From: Thinopyrum elongatum
Taxonomy: Eukaryota > Streptophyta > Magnoliopsida > Poales > Poaceae
Reading direction: 5' to 3'
DNA: 64,000 nucleotides
NCBI GenBank assembly: GCA_011799875.1
Contig: CM022303.1
Span: 429,025,108 to 429,089,107, forward strand
Numbering within the stretch: the stretch's first letter is position 1; each line of letters begins with the position of its first letter. The position numbers and the translations under genes are program-made. The notes under the pieces are model-generated. The model had not been told where the DNA came from. It saw only the letters and a program-made list of their open reading frames with translations, and made no database searches. Positions 54,561 to 64,000 of this stretch are shown one piece after another.

Positions 54561-55482
54561 TCAGAACATTAAGGTAACACTCTTTCTTGTTGCTATGTAA
54601 CCTGGGATTGCATATTTAGTCATTCAGTACAATGCATGTTGCTATGTGGCCTCAGATATATTAGATATGGCCCTAGTTAACCTACCGATAAATGGGTTAC
54701 AGATATATTCAGTGAAATGTCCGATGCAACGATTAATCCCTTATCAGCCCCAGGCTATATGGTACCAGCTACCGATATCCTAAACAATGAGTATATATAA
54801 GCGATGCAATGAAAGTAACCTCGATGGTAAATAGCAGCTGTTCTCAATATTGTCCTATATGAGTACATATAAAGGCATGTTAAGCACAACAGGCTAAACA
54901 TCAACCAAATATATCCATGGTAGACAACATAATCTACAAATGATAGCTTCAGTGTGCAGGTTTAAGCACGCTAGTTAAGCAAAACAAGAAGTGGAAAGGT
55001 GTGTTAACTGCAACACGCATAACATTTAAAAGCAAGCAAATATAGTCATTCAAACTGGTATTGTGCAGGTCTAAAGTACACTAGTTATTGTTAAAAAAAT
55101 GAAAAGGCATGTTAACTGCAACATCCTTAACAGCAACCAAATATCGTAATTCATAGTGGTATTGTTGAAACTGTTATTGATGAAATTGAACTGCACGGCA
55201 AATAGTTGCACATATAGAGCATCACATTGTGAAGAACTGAAATAAACAAGGCATAAGGCCATCTCTAGCCGATCCTTTAAAGGTTAACGGACTAAAACCC
55301 TTAGTGGATATATATACTCAAGCAATTTTTGGCCATTTCTAGTCGATCCCCTAATCTTAACGTTGTAAACTTCAAATTGATCAAGTTCAAAGCAGGTTCA
55401 CCAGAAAGTAACATGCATTCAAACATAAACATAGATAGTTTTGCAAAACCGAACATAAAACATAAATTTAAACTAAGCTAAA
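54561..55482. other. Non-coding DNA between the B3 and AP2 units of CACTA J
   Basis: AT-rich with reiterated GGCATGTTAA(C/G)TGCAACA- and AACAGCAACCAAATA-type words (about 54890, 55000, 55100), suggesting diverged ~100-bp duplications. A pair of GGCCAT(C/T)TCTAG(C/T)CGATCC words sits at 55258 and 55332. No ORF of interest. Confidence 0.5.
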
Positions 55483-56259
55483 CTACTTTCGGTCGGAGTG
55501 GAGGTCAAGCCAATCCTTCCTCGTCAGGTACGGTGTGCCGCGAGCCAGGTCCGGGCCGGTCCTGTCCTCGGGGTCGTTGGCGAAGACACTGCTCCACTCA
55601 TCGACGTCGATCTCCTCGTCCTCGCCGCCCACCTCGACGACCTCTGCGCCACCGTCCTCGCCTCCTTCGCCCTCGTCATCGGAAGAGAGCACGATAACCT
55701 CGCCGCCCTTCGCACCAGCAAAGCTCACCTGCTCTGCCTCCACGAGCTCCAGGTGCTGCCGGCAGAGCTCTTGCATGTAGGCCTCGTTGGCGGCCTCAGC
55801 CTCGAGGCACTCCCACGCCTCGTGGTCCTCCCGCGCCATAGCCGAGCTCACCACCCCTAGCTCCAGTGGAACGAGGTCGACCGGACATGTGCCAAAGGGG
55901 AAATTGAGCCTAGCCGCCGCGCCTTGGTAGCGGACCTGCCAGCGGTCGTACTCCATGGCCGCGAGCTCGGCCATGTGGAAGCTACTGAGCCACCAGCAGG
56001 TGTGGGTGTCCCGATCCGTAATATCGGTGACCCATGTCCCCCACTGCCGCTGCCGGACCTCGAGGTAGGACTTCGTAGGCAGTCGAGTCCGAGGGAGGAT
56101 GGGGAAGTCCTCGAACCGGCGTAGGGGCGCGGCGGCGGGCGGATTGGGCGACCGGCGACGGTGGATCGATAAAGAGCCCGCCAAGGACGACGGGGACACC
56201 TTGGCGGCCACCTCGCTGGCATCGGGAAAAGAGGCTGCGATAAACCTCTTTTGGGCCAT
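55483..56259 (-). CDS. AP2/ERF-like domain protein carried by CACTA J (258 aa)
   Basis: An intact single-exon frame from the ATG at 56259 (MAQKRFIAASFPDASEVAAK) to the stop at 55483. After a Ser/Pro-rich N-terminal ~60 residues comes RQRQWGTWVTDITDRDTHTC, then WWLSSFHMAELAAMEYDRWQ and YQGAAARLNFPFG (about residues 69-125). These match the AP2/ERF signature: R.WG.WV..I.D, then W(L)..F..AE.AA..YD, then G..A.LNFP. The canonical WLGTF is changed to WLSSF. A Glu/Ala-rich helical region follows, then a strongly acidic stretch (VIVLSSDDEGEGGEDGGAEV) that could be an activation-type or interaction region. The B3 pseudogene lies about 1 kb downstream on the same strand. AP2 plus B3 is the domain pair of RAV transcription factors, but here they are in separate frames. 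DNA binding is plausible, not shown. Confidence 0.65.
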   Translation of the reverse strand: MAQKRFIAASFPDASEVAAKVSPSSLAGSLSIHRRRSPNPPAAAPLRRFEDFPILPRTRLPTKSYLEVRQRQWGTWVTDITDRDTHTCWWLSSFHMAELAAMEYDRWQVRYQGAAARLNFPFGTCPVDLVPLELGVVSSAMAREDHEAWECLEAEAANEAYMQELCRQHLELVEAEQVSFAGAKGGEVIVLSSDDEGEGGEDGGAEVVEVGGEDEEIDVDEWSSVFANDPEDRTGPDLARGTPYLTRKDWLDLHSDRK

Positions 56260-56470
56260 TGGCCCTCGAGCTCCCCGGCACACAGGCAGAGGTTGAGGAT
56301 GGAGGCGACGGCGGCGATGGCGGCAAACTATCGATGGTTTCGAGCGAGGGAGGGGTGGTGTGTGTCTGTGTGAGCGAATGTTTTAGGGAGTGTGTGGTGT
56401 GTGTGGAGGGAGGGCGGCAGGGTCAAGGTGGTGTTTGAGGAAATACTGCGACAACTGAAAATTGTACTAG

Positions 56471-56690
56471 GCGGGAGCAAAATGTCGGGCTAATGAAAAT
56501 TTCGATCAAGGGCGAGCAGATATTTTTGAGATTGCGAGGGATGCTGAGGCGGGAGTAACAAGGCGGGGCTACTGAAAATTTGAATCAAGGGCGAGCAGAT
56601 ATTTTTGAGATTGTGAGGGATGCGCAGAGGTGGGGTAACAAGGCGGGGCTACTGAAAATTTGAATCAAGGGATTGAAGCAGAGCGGGAGT
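56471..56690 (+). repeat. About 80-bp tandem repeat, 2.6 copies
   Basis: Units begin at 56471, 56549 and 56630 (GCGGGAG(C/T)AA...), each containing AATTTGAATCAAGGGCGAGC and GATATTTTTGAGATTGNGAG. They lie in the upstream region of the AP2-like ORF. Confidence 0.85.
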
Positions 56691-56696
56691 AACAGA

Positions 56697-56960
56697 CATC
56701 GCACACGGTCCGCACATACTAATCGTGTGCTATCAAACATAAAAACCTTCGAGGCGGTAGATATTTTCGAGATTACGAGGCAGTAGATATTTTTTAGAGC
56801 GGGAGGCAAGCCTCGTGGAGCCCAATCTACTGTGCTGATGTGAGTGACTACAGGGGCACGGGCGTGGCACACGGGTAGTCTGACCAAACCGTGTCTGTTG
56901 CGTACCCAATCACAGACGGTTTCTGTATCCAACTCGTGTGCTATTTATAAATTTGGAATA
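56697..56960. repeat. Subterminal-like CACACGG motif cluster
   Basis: ATCGCACACGGTCCGCACAT, ATCGTGTGCTATC, AACCGTGTCTGTTGCG and ATCACAGACGGTTTC use the same vocabulary as the CACTA F/J ends. They may mark the inner part of the second subterminal region, later separated from the terminus by the sequence at 56960-63690. Confidence 0.55.
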
Positions 56961-57480
56961 AAGAATAATGCGGGAAAGGGTCAGAACATGAAGACACTTG
57001 CATGTGGACCAAATATATGCATGAAAAGGGTGGTTTGATGTTCGAATACCCAATGCACAACTTTTATGTGGCACCTGTCGCACAAAGCGCACAATATTGC
57101 TAGTCAGCCACCCCCTACGAACCTCACTTCATGTCGGCGGTAAGGGAATCCTAGCTACGAATGCATGCCCCCAGATAGTCAGGTTTGAAATCTCACCCTA
57201 CCATAACACAAAACCTATAGGAGTCCTTCATATATATGGTCAAACTTCCCCTTTCGCTTCCGGACAAAGGTGGACCATGTGACGACCCACAAATGTGTGT
57301 TTGTGGCGGGAGATGGGTGAGACCACATACGAACCACCTGCAGGTGGCCCTATACTATATGTATGAAAAGGGTGTGGTGTGATATTTAACTACCATTCAC
57401 AACTTTGGTGTGGCACGTGTGCCTCGCAAAAGAGCCGGACTTCCCCGACCCCACGAAGGTTGCGGGTAGTGCAAAGTAGC

Positions 57481-57512
57481 CCCCCCCCCCCATACACACA
57501 CACACACACACG
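57481..57512 (+). repeat. Poly-C and (AC)n microsatellite
   Basis: Eleven or more C followed by CATACACACACACACACACA, inside unit 2 of the tandem array. A similar (AC)n followed by (TA)n is in unit 6 at 58870-58916. Confidence 0.9.
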
Positions 57513-57963
57513 TGTCGAGGGGAGGGCATCTCACCAAGACGTACTGTAACACGGACCAAACAGAGTCCAACTTGATCGTATAACATCTCTCGCTCGTTGT
57601 TGGTCAAAGCGATGGACGTCCACATGGCCCCGCAAAATGGGCTAGCTTGTCGCCGATAAACTCGCGAGGGAGTACTGTCTGAAGACAAAACCCACTCTGT
57701 GCATGTGGTCTAATTATGTATATAGAAGTGGTGTGTGTAGTGTTTGAATATGCAATGCGCAAATTTGATGTGGCACCATGCTTTGGAACCGTAAAATCCC
57801 CACACTGATCGAGGGTTCACGATGCGTAGCCTGCATGCGCTCAAACTTAATTAGTCCTAGAATGATCGACATACTATATGGTAACACGAACCAAAGAAGA
57901 AGAATCCACCCTGGTAACCTTTCTCGTCATCGGTCGAAATGATGGACGTCCACGCTGGCCCAC

Positions 57964-57965
<2 letters not shown>

Positions 57966-58003
<38 letters not shown>
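57966..58003 (+). repeat. (TA)n microsatellite
   Basis: About 19 TA dinucleotides between unit 3 and unit 4 anchors of the tandem array. Confidence 0.95.
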
Positions 58004-58006
<3 letters not shown>

Positions 58007-58883
58007 TGCCGCCCATAACCAAGTGATTGAGAGTGTCCAAAAACAACCATTGCATGCTTGTGTCCCAAACATATTTATGGAGGTGCATGATGCATGCATA
58101 CGTGTTGAATACCTAATGCACAACATTGATGTGGTGCATGCGTTCAAAATCGCACAGGTCCCCACATAGAGCAAGAGGTTCATGAGGTGTCGTGTGCTTG
58201 CCCCACCCCCACCCCCCTTCGATCCAGCGGGATGGATTCATGTGTACACATGCGCTATTATGTATGTAATCTCACATCATGACCTATATCATGAGACAAA
58301 CAAAAAATTAATCCCCCCCCCTAAGTCAAAACAACTAACCTCTCTCATTGTCGGTGAAAGTGATGGACCAAGCGGGCCGACAGATGGAAGCATCGCTGAT
58401 AACCACGTGGGTGAGTGCCATAGGACGACCACCATCGCTTGCATGTGTGCCAAAACATATATATGCAGAGGTGTGTGGTTGTCATGTTTTGAATACCTAA
58501 TGCACAACCTTTGATGTGGCATTTGCCTCAAAAACCGCAAAGTCCCCACATAGAGTGAGGTTCATGTGTGACACCTAGTATATGTTGGTCCCATTCCCGC
58601 TTCGACACGTACTATATATATACTCCTACCCTAACACAGCCCCAAAAGAATTAATCCTCCTTGTTCGTCAAATGTGCCTCTCTCTCGTTGGGTCAAAGTG
58701 ATGGAGGACGACCTCGCGGGCCCACAGATGGAAACGTCGGACGCGAGTGAGTTCCTATAGGGTAACCACCGCCTGCATGGTATTGCGTGATGTTTGAATA
58801 CCAATGCACAACTTTGATGTGGCACCTGCCTCGGGAACCAGAAAGTCCCCACATGGAGCAAGGTTATGACACACACACACACG

Positions 58884-58917
<34 letters not shown>

Positions 58918-59649
58918 GAGAGAGTATACATGTTGCCCCCTCTTTGACATGTACTACATACTCCTACCGTTCATATAGGTAACACAAACAAAAAAAGAAC
59001 CGTCCTTGTTGGTCAAATTAACCTCTCTCGTTGTACTTTCAATTGATCGGCGAAGCCTCGCGGGCCCACAGAGAGTCACAAGCGAGCGAGTGTCGTAGGA
59101 CAACCACCGCGTGCATGTTGTCATGTGTTGTGTGATGCTTGAATACCCAGTGCACAACTTTGACGTGGCACATGCTTCGCAAACCGAAAACGCATGCACT
59201 ACATAGAGGTTCACGATGCGTAGCCCCCTCACTTCGAGCCAGTGGGAGGGACTCATGTGTACGCACGTGCCCGAACTTCGATATGGAACCTCACCATGAT
59301 CCACATAACACACATGCCAAAGATTAATCCACCTTCGGTCTGATGCCTCTCGTTGTCGATGGAAACTGAAAACCTTTGTGGGCTAACGAATGTGCACGTC
59401 GCTGCTAACCGCATGAGGGAGTGACCGAGAGGACCACCAATGCATGCATGTGGCCCGAACATGTATGTATGAAAGGGTTGTGTACTGCTTTAAATAACCA
59501 ATTCAGGACTTTGGTGTGGCATATATACATGACTGACAAAATGATCAATAATCCCAGGAGGCTCGCGACTAGTAGTGTACTGATGGACCACCCCCCCCCA
59601 CACACACAAAAACACACATCCCGCACCACCACCTCCACTCCGAGGACAC

Positions 59650-60030
59650 ATGTCAAACTTTTTCTGCAGTGAACATACGACCAAAGGAGTGTGATGTTAA
59701 AGTTTGAAAAAAAACAGAGATCATTCGACCCGTTTTATACATTGATTGATTTCCTAGGGATTTAATGTGCAAAAATCAAATTTGAGCTACATGTGCACCA
59801 AAATTGATTGCAAAATCATATCTGTGTCCCTGGGTGCATGTTTCCCCATGAAAGAAATTTCAAAACATTGAGAATGTTGATTTTTAAAATTCAGTAAATC
59901 CAAAACTTAGTTGAAATTCATGAAACTTATCGTGGTGTCATATATGGACACTAGTAGACTATGATATTGTATTTTTTTGTCAAGTTTGAGACAAGTTTTG
60001 ATATAATCTACTTACAAACAGGAGATTGTT
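59650..60030 (+). repeat. Repeat block left of the F-box pseudogene (order X-Y)
   Basis: X (about 59650-59800: GTGATGTTAAAGTTTGAAAA, then CGTTTTATACATTGATTGAT) and Y (about 59875-60030: AACATTGAGAATGTTGATTT, CAAGTTTTGATATAATCTAC) are both present again at 63215-63620, same strand, but in the order Y-X. Confidence 0.7.
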
Positions 60031-60176
60031 AATAACTGGCAACCAATATATCATACGGAATATTTATTCGGACCATGTGGTTTAAACCGTGCCATGCTTC
60101 GGTTAAGCAGTAAAGCGGCAGAATGAATCATCAAAAAACAGAAAAAATATATGTGCCGCCACGCGCCCCGTGTGAC

Positions 60177-60371
60177 GTGCGAGCAGGCGTGAGTTGACGG
60201 GACGCATGTGAGCAGTCCACCGCGCAGGCAGCCCGAAAGGCGTGCGTGCAGGTGTGTGAATTGACGGGAGGTGTTTTCACTGCGCAGTGTCACTGGGAGG
60301 CGTGCGAGTAGTTGTGTGAAATGATGGTATAGGAATGCCAGAAGTCCGCCGCGCAGGCTCACCGGGAGGCG
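60177..60371 (+). repeat. Three tandem units of 60-69 bp
   Basis: Units start GTGCG(A/T)G(C/T)AG at 60177, 60242 and 60302. They share (T)GTGNNNTGACGG and CCGCGCAGGC...GGGAGGC segments. Directly upstream of the exon at 60506. Confidence 0.75.
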
Positions 60372-60505
60372 AGACACCTTTGACTGCCACCCGCCTCGCT
60401 CCCACTGGTACGTATTAATTGCGCGCCCGAGCCACCGGCCATAATAGGCGGCCACAGCTCCGGTCCACAGTGGGCACCATCGTCTGGACTCTAGAGTGTG
60501 TGAGG

Positions 60506-60729
60506 ATGCCACCGAAGTGCACCATCGGAGGGAGTGGCGACGCCGGGGCTGGTGAAGCACCCACGCAATGCGTGAAGCTGGGCACAGAGGTTGCCGTCGC
60601 CGCCAACAAGGTCTTGCGCAAGCAGCAGCACGACCTTGACTTCGACGGCACCGTCGTGCCCCCCCCCCCAAGCCGGAGCCAGAGGTCAACAGGAACTACG
60701 GCAACGACTGCGACTCCGACGGAAAACCG
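60506..60729 (+). pseudogene. Candidate first exon upstream of the F-box remnant
   Basis: ATG at 60506 (MPPKCTIGGSGDAGAGEAPT), reading to a GTTAGT donor at 60730. A run of eleven C at 60659-60669 lies in the middle. The downstream part reads sensibly (PEPEVNRNYGNDCDSDGKP) only in a different frame, so the C-run probably gained or lost a base. Upstream is a promoter-like GC-rich region but no TATA box. Whether it belongs to the F-box gene at 61172 is not certain; the acceptor at 61118 (TTTCTTTCAG) would join them. Confidence 0.35.
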
Positions 60730-61171
60730 GTTAGTCATCTATATACCCATTTGTGCGGCAAGCATATCATGTGTTTTCTTTGGTTACTCCCCCCTCCCTA
60801 ATTTTTTTGGAATACAAATCGTATGGTTATGTTCTCTCAGTCCATGAAATCAGAGTAATTAAGATCCGTTAGATGCACGTAGTGTATTGATTGTTTGAAT
60901 TGTATCAGTATAGGGTTAGTGATTAATTGTTTGTTCTCTACAAATGATTTTTTTCTAATAATCTAACTAGGGTTAGCGTGCGTGCTAATAATTCATGGAC
61001 AGATCTTGAGTATTGATTTCGAATGTCCTATATATGTTTGTGCCTTTTTTTTCTTCCAGATCTTGAGAATTGATTTTGAATGTCCTACATGTATGTTTCT
61101 GCCATTTTTTTCTTTCAGATTGGTATGTACACAGATGAGGCTCCGGCCAGCGCCGCCGCTGGATGTAGATC

Positions 61172-62797
61172 TTGGACCCGGCAGCGCGGCCAGAAGCGGC
61201 CACGCCCCCTGGACCTAAGGAACTAGTAGAATCTCCGACAGACCGCATCAGCGATCTCCCGGACGCCATCCTTGGGGAGATCATCTCCCTTCTCACATCC
61301 AAGGATGGCTGCCGCACACAAGTCCTCGCATCTCGGTGGCGCACTCGGTGGCGCGCCGCGCCTCTTAATCTCGACTGTTGTCAGCTATCTGTAGATGATG
61401 ATTTTGAACTCCCCGGAGCCATCATTTTCTCCCACCACGGCTCCGTTCAACGCATCTGCATCCCGGCATGCTACCTGCTGGACATACCCTACGCGGTGGC
61501 CGCCTGGCTAACATCTCGTTAATTTGATAAACTCCAGCAGCTTGAGTTCTACCATCACTATGTATGTAACATACCACGAACCAATGTATCTGTGCCCTCA
61601 CCACCGATGTCCATCTCGTGGTTTTCCTCCTCTCTCTCCACACCGCCACCTTCGCCCGGTGCCATCTAGCAGATAATCGGGTACAAATGCTTCAACTCCC
61701 ACTGCTAAAAAAACTTGCGCTTATGGTGGTTGATCTGTCGGAGGCCGCACTGCACTACGCATCCCTGCCCTGGAGCGCTTGCTGCTTGTTTTTGGAATAG
61801 AAATTCGTATCCGTTGTCTCAAAATAAAGTCGCCCCACATTGTAAGCATGGGAATTTGTTTTTTTGGACATGATCTCATCATCAAAGATGCCCCTTCACT
61901 TCAAAGGTTGCTCCTTGATTCTACTATAGTACCTTCGCAAATAACTGTAGTCTCTGTGCCTACACTAGAGACCTTGGGTCCAATTCGTGATCCTTTTAGA
62001 TTGTTCAAGATGGTGTTTGGCTCCACACCTATTGAGGTACTGTATATTATTCACGTAAACTTTTGTAATCTGCTTTTTTCATTTGTGCGCATAAGTTAAG
62101 TATCATCTTGGAGTACACTTTCGGTACTAATAATATGTTCTATGCTCAATGAAGAGCTTGTCCATCCTATCAGTGGTGGTGGATTCTGTCAAGACCTTAC
62201 ATATCAGTATGTGGTGTTTTGATCTAAACACGATTATTGGCTTGCTGCAATGCTTTCCATGTCTGGAGAATTTGTGTATAAAGGTAATGATCACGCACAT
62301 TGAAAGCCCATATATAATGTACTATAATTAATTGTTCAGCTATCACTCTTTCAACATAACTTTTTTAGACATTAACTGTTTTCAATCTTCATCTCTATTT
62401 AGGCACAAACACATGAAGAAAAAGGTATAACCAATCGATGGTTCAAGAAGCACCGGGATTTTCTCAGATCTCATGACATTCGTTTGAAGACAGTAACGCT
62501 GGAAGGATATGCATACAACAATTTGCAAACACTAGCTTTGTCACATTTTTCTTGTTGAATGCGAGGGCACTATTGTCCGCGAGGATTAAGTTTTTCGACA
62601 AGACAATTCTCACAGCTGCAAGTGTTGAACAACATAAAGACAAGTTTTAGGTGGATCTAAGGGCTTCTAATCATGCTCGGCTTCTATTTACAACAACTTG
62701 TCCTCATTTACCAGTAGAATTTATGGCTCGGGATCTTGATTTTATGGATCAGACCGATCCATTTGATTGTGACTGCCGAAAACTTTGGTTGAGTTAG
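61172..62797 (+). pseudogene. F-box / LRR / FBD-type protein pseudogene
   Basis: The F-box is at about 61238-61380: DRISDLPDAILGEIISLLTS, KDGCRTQVLASRWRTRWRAA, then PLNLDCCQL. After a stop at 61520 leucine-rich segments follow in changing frames (VQMLQLPLLKKLALMVVDLS; KDAPSLQRLLLDSTIVPSQI; VVSVPTLETLGPIRDPFRLF). A donor near 62036 and an exon at about 62153-62283 (LSILSVVVDSVKTLHISMWC, CFPCLENLCIK) come next. A last exon from about 62401 has HRDFLRSHDIRLKTVTLEGY and the FBD-type ARALLSARIKFFDKTILTAA, ending DCDCRKLWLS and TAG at 62795. The order F-box, LRR, FBD is that of a large plant family of SCF ubiquitin-ligase substrate receptors. At least two stops and several frameshifts make it a pseudogene. 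Confidence 0.75.
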
Positions 62798-63214
62798 ATG
62801 TCATTGTCCTGTTGAATCTGGATTTTGTCTAAACCTGATGAGCAATTAATCCTTATGCTTTTGTACTATTTGTAAGCTGGAGTTAGATATTGTTGCCCTT
62901 TTCAACTTGGTTTTGACCCATATTTTCTTTCACACTGGGCCAATGGCTTGCCATTTCTTTAATTAAGACATAAATATTATAAGCATTGACAACCTAGGGA
63001 AAGAACATCACTCTCGCGGGATCCATGAGATCTTTGTTCATTACAGAACCAACAAGTTCTTAGTGCCCGCCAGCACCCACAAACTTATTTTCAGCTAGCA
63101 CACCAAATGGGCTGTAATTCTTAATAAGAAAAGCTGCATGGTAGTGACAGATTTGGATTTGTCATTCGGGACCCATGAGGAAAAAGCCTATCTAGGGCGG
63201 TGCCGACTTGACAT
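62798..63214. other. Non-coding DNA after the F-box pseudogene
   Basis: 3' flank of the pseudogene, AT-rich at first and then of mixed composition. No ORF or element boundary recognised. Confidence 0.4.
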
Positions 63215-63620
63215 TAAACATTGAGAAACCTGGTTTTAAAATTACTGTAAATCCAAAACTGGCCTCAAAATCATGAAACTTGGCATGGTGTTATGACATG
63301 GCACCAACATGCTGTGGTAAAAAATTAGTCCAATTTGGGACAAGTTTTGGTATAAACTTCTTACAAACCGGAGCTTCTCTCAAAAAGGCTCATGGTTTCG
63401 AGAGGGAACTTGTCACCTGTGTGTGTGAAATGACATATGCTGTCTCTTCCCGCCTTGATTTATTTTGCAGAGGCAACATGCAACTATAGGAGTGTCGTCC
63501 TAAAAATATGAAATTATTCAGGGTTCATTTTGCCTTTTTATACATTATTTTAGTTTTCTAGGCATTTTGGAACATACTTTGGTGTGTGCAAAGGTCATGT
63601 GTGTACTAGCCACATATGTA
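63215..63620 (+). repeat. Repeat block right of the F-box pseudogene (order Y-X)
   Basis: Y: AACATTGAGAAACCTGGTTT, ACTTGGCATGGTGTTATGAC, GACAAGTTTTGGTATAAACT. X: GGAGTGTCGTCCTAAAAATA, TTTTTATACATTATTTTAGT. Diverged relatives of 59650-60030 on the same strand. Confidence 0.7.
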
Positions 63621-63689
63621 ATTGGATGTTCAATCTGTTTATGGAATCAAGTCCTTATAAGTTATAAGTACATATGATGTTGTTCTGTG

Positions 63690-64000
63690 TGCAATGACAT
63701 CGCACATGGACCATACTGGGGAACCCGTCGGTGATGATTTCATCAATCACTGACAATTGTATACCACCAAGCATTTGCCCACAACACACATGGCTTATTA
63801 TTAGCAATCGTCTTTATTATTATCGGTCTTCGCACACATTTCTGATTACAGACCTGTTTGCCACGTATCACACACATCTTGTTAAATTGAACCGTTTCTG
63901 TTCTCTTGGCTCAAAGCAAACAGTTCATCTGAGTGAACCGTATGCCATATATCGCACACACCTTGATATGGCTGACCGTTTCTTTTGTGTTGCCTAATCA
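63690..64000. repeat. Subterminal-type CACACGGTT repeats at the window edge
   Basis: CATCGCACATGGACC, TTCGCACACATTTCTGATTA, TATCACACACATCTTG, GAACCGTTTCTG, GTGAACCGTATGCC and TATCGCACACACCTTG. These resemble the subterminal regions of CACTA F and J, and imply that the second end of J, or of a related element, lies a short way beyond 64000. Confidence 0.6.

Larger units (their letters stand above)
56970..59690 (+). repeat. Diverged tandem array, about 8 units of ~350 bp
   Basis: An anchor related to CCAATGCACAACTTTGATGT followed by GGCAC and a CCTC-GAACC-CAAAGTCCCCAC block recurs at 57051, 57393, 57753, 58113, 58497, 58802, 59148 and 59498. The spacings are 342, 360, 360, 384, 305, 346 and 350. 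Each unit also has a GCATGTGG...AACATATATGCAT...GTTTGAATAC segment before the anchor and a TCTCGTTGTCGGT(C)AAAGTGATGGA segment after it. No unit has a conserved ORF. I do not recognise a named satellite. Confidence 0.85.
53235..64000. mobile_element. CACTA-type transposon copy J, B3-proximal end (other end beyond window)
   Basis: Terminus CACTGCTACAGCGAGGTGCT at 53235, sharing TGCTATACAAACGG and the block GTCACCTAGTGAGTGACTGT with the right end of copy F, but in opposite orientation. From this end inwards come subterminal repeats, a B3 pseudogene and an AP2-domain ORF. Then follow subterminal-like motifs (56697-56950), a tandem array, an F-box pseudogene and, at 63690-64000, more CACACGGTT-type repeats. 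No transposase was recognised. The part from about 56960 to 63690 may be a separate insertion. Confidence 0.75.

Noticed and set aside
55498..56222. Other-frame ORFs overlapping the AP2-like ORF
   Set aside because: Shadows of the minus-strand frame in GC-rich sequence; only that frame shows the AP2 signature.
57966..58003. (TA)n run as a Stowaway target-site footprint
   Set aside because: A plain dinucleotide microsatellite with no MITE arms beside it.
1..64000. tRNA, rRNA, CRISPR or bacterial-type operon features
   Set aside because: None seen; the only tRNA-like match is the primer-binding site of element C.

Overview
This is a stretch of intergenic, transposon-packed DNA from a large grass genome, most probably a Triticeae species (wheat, Aegilops, rye or barley group). 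The evidence is nested Ty3/gypsy elements with Triticeae-style LTRs (TGATAC...GGGTCATCA ends), several CACTA elements, a Mutator-like element with long inverted repeats, Stowaway MITEs and a kilobase-scale GAA tract. I see no ordinary stand-alone host gene. Every gene-like unit lies inside a mobile element. Species and family names are from memory of these repeat types, not from a search.

Left part (1-7543): the end of a CACTA element (copy F) that starts before the window. It holds a decayed B3-domain gene next to a partial tandem duplication with a MITE. It is split at 1734-6841 by a Mutator-like element (MULE) with ~165-bp inverted ends and a perfect 9-bp target duplication. The MULE carries a three-exon zinc-finger gene resembling zf-XS proteins and an unrecognised 136-aa ORF, each with its own core promoter.

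Centre (7557-44352): a four-level nest of LTR elements, read from boundaries and target duplications. Element A (minus strand, Tat-like, TSD TAGGC) contains element B (plus, Athila-like layout, TSD ATGAC). B contains element C (minus, 4.75-kb LTRs, TSD GGAGC), and C contains element D (plus, only an antisense gene inside, imperfect TSD). A itself sits in an older Del/Tekay-like gypsy element E (44353-47269, minus), whose integrase was cut by CACTA copy F and whose gag was cut by another CACTA (G) at 47270.

Right part (47270-64000): the start of CACTA G with TTTGCCGTC subterminal repeats runs into about 3 kb of GAA-type homopurine DNA. A broken gypsy gag-protease piece follows, then about 1.1 kb of unassigned DNA. 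From 53235 a second copy (J) of the same CACTA family as F lies in opposite orientation. It carries a B3 pseudogene and an intact 258-aa ORF with a degenerate AP2/ERF domain. Beyond these are a ~350-bp tandem array of about eight units and an F-box/FBD pseudogene bracketed by related repeats. More subterminal-type repeats run to the window edge.

The most interesting content is the plant regulatory-domain cargo carried by transposons: AP2 + B3 (the two domains of RAV transcription factors) and F-box/FBD in the CACTA family, and a zf-XS-like gene in the MULE. Frames were read by eye; no alignment or database search was run.
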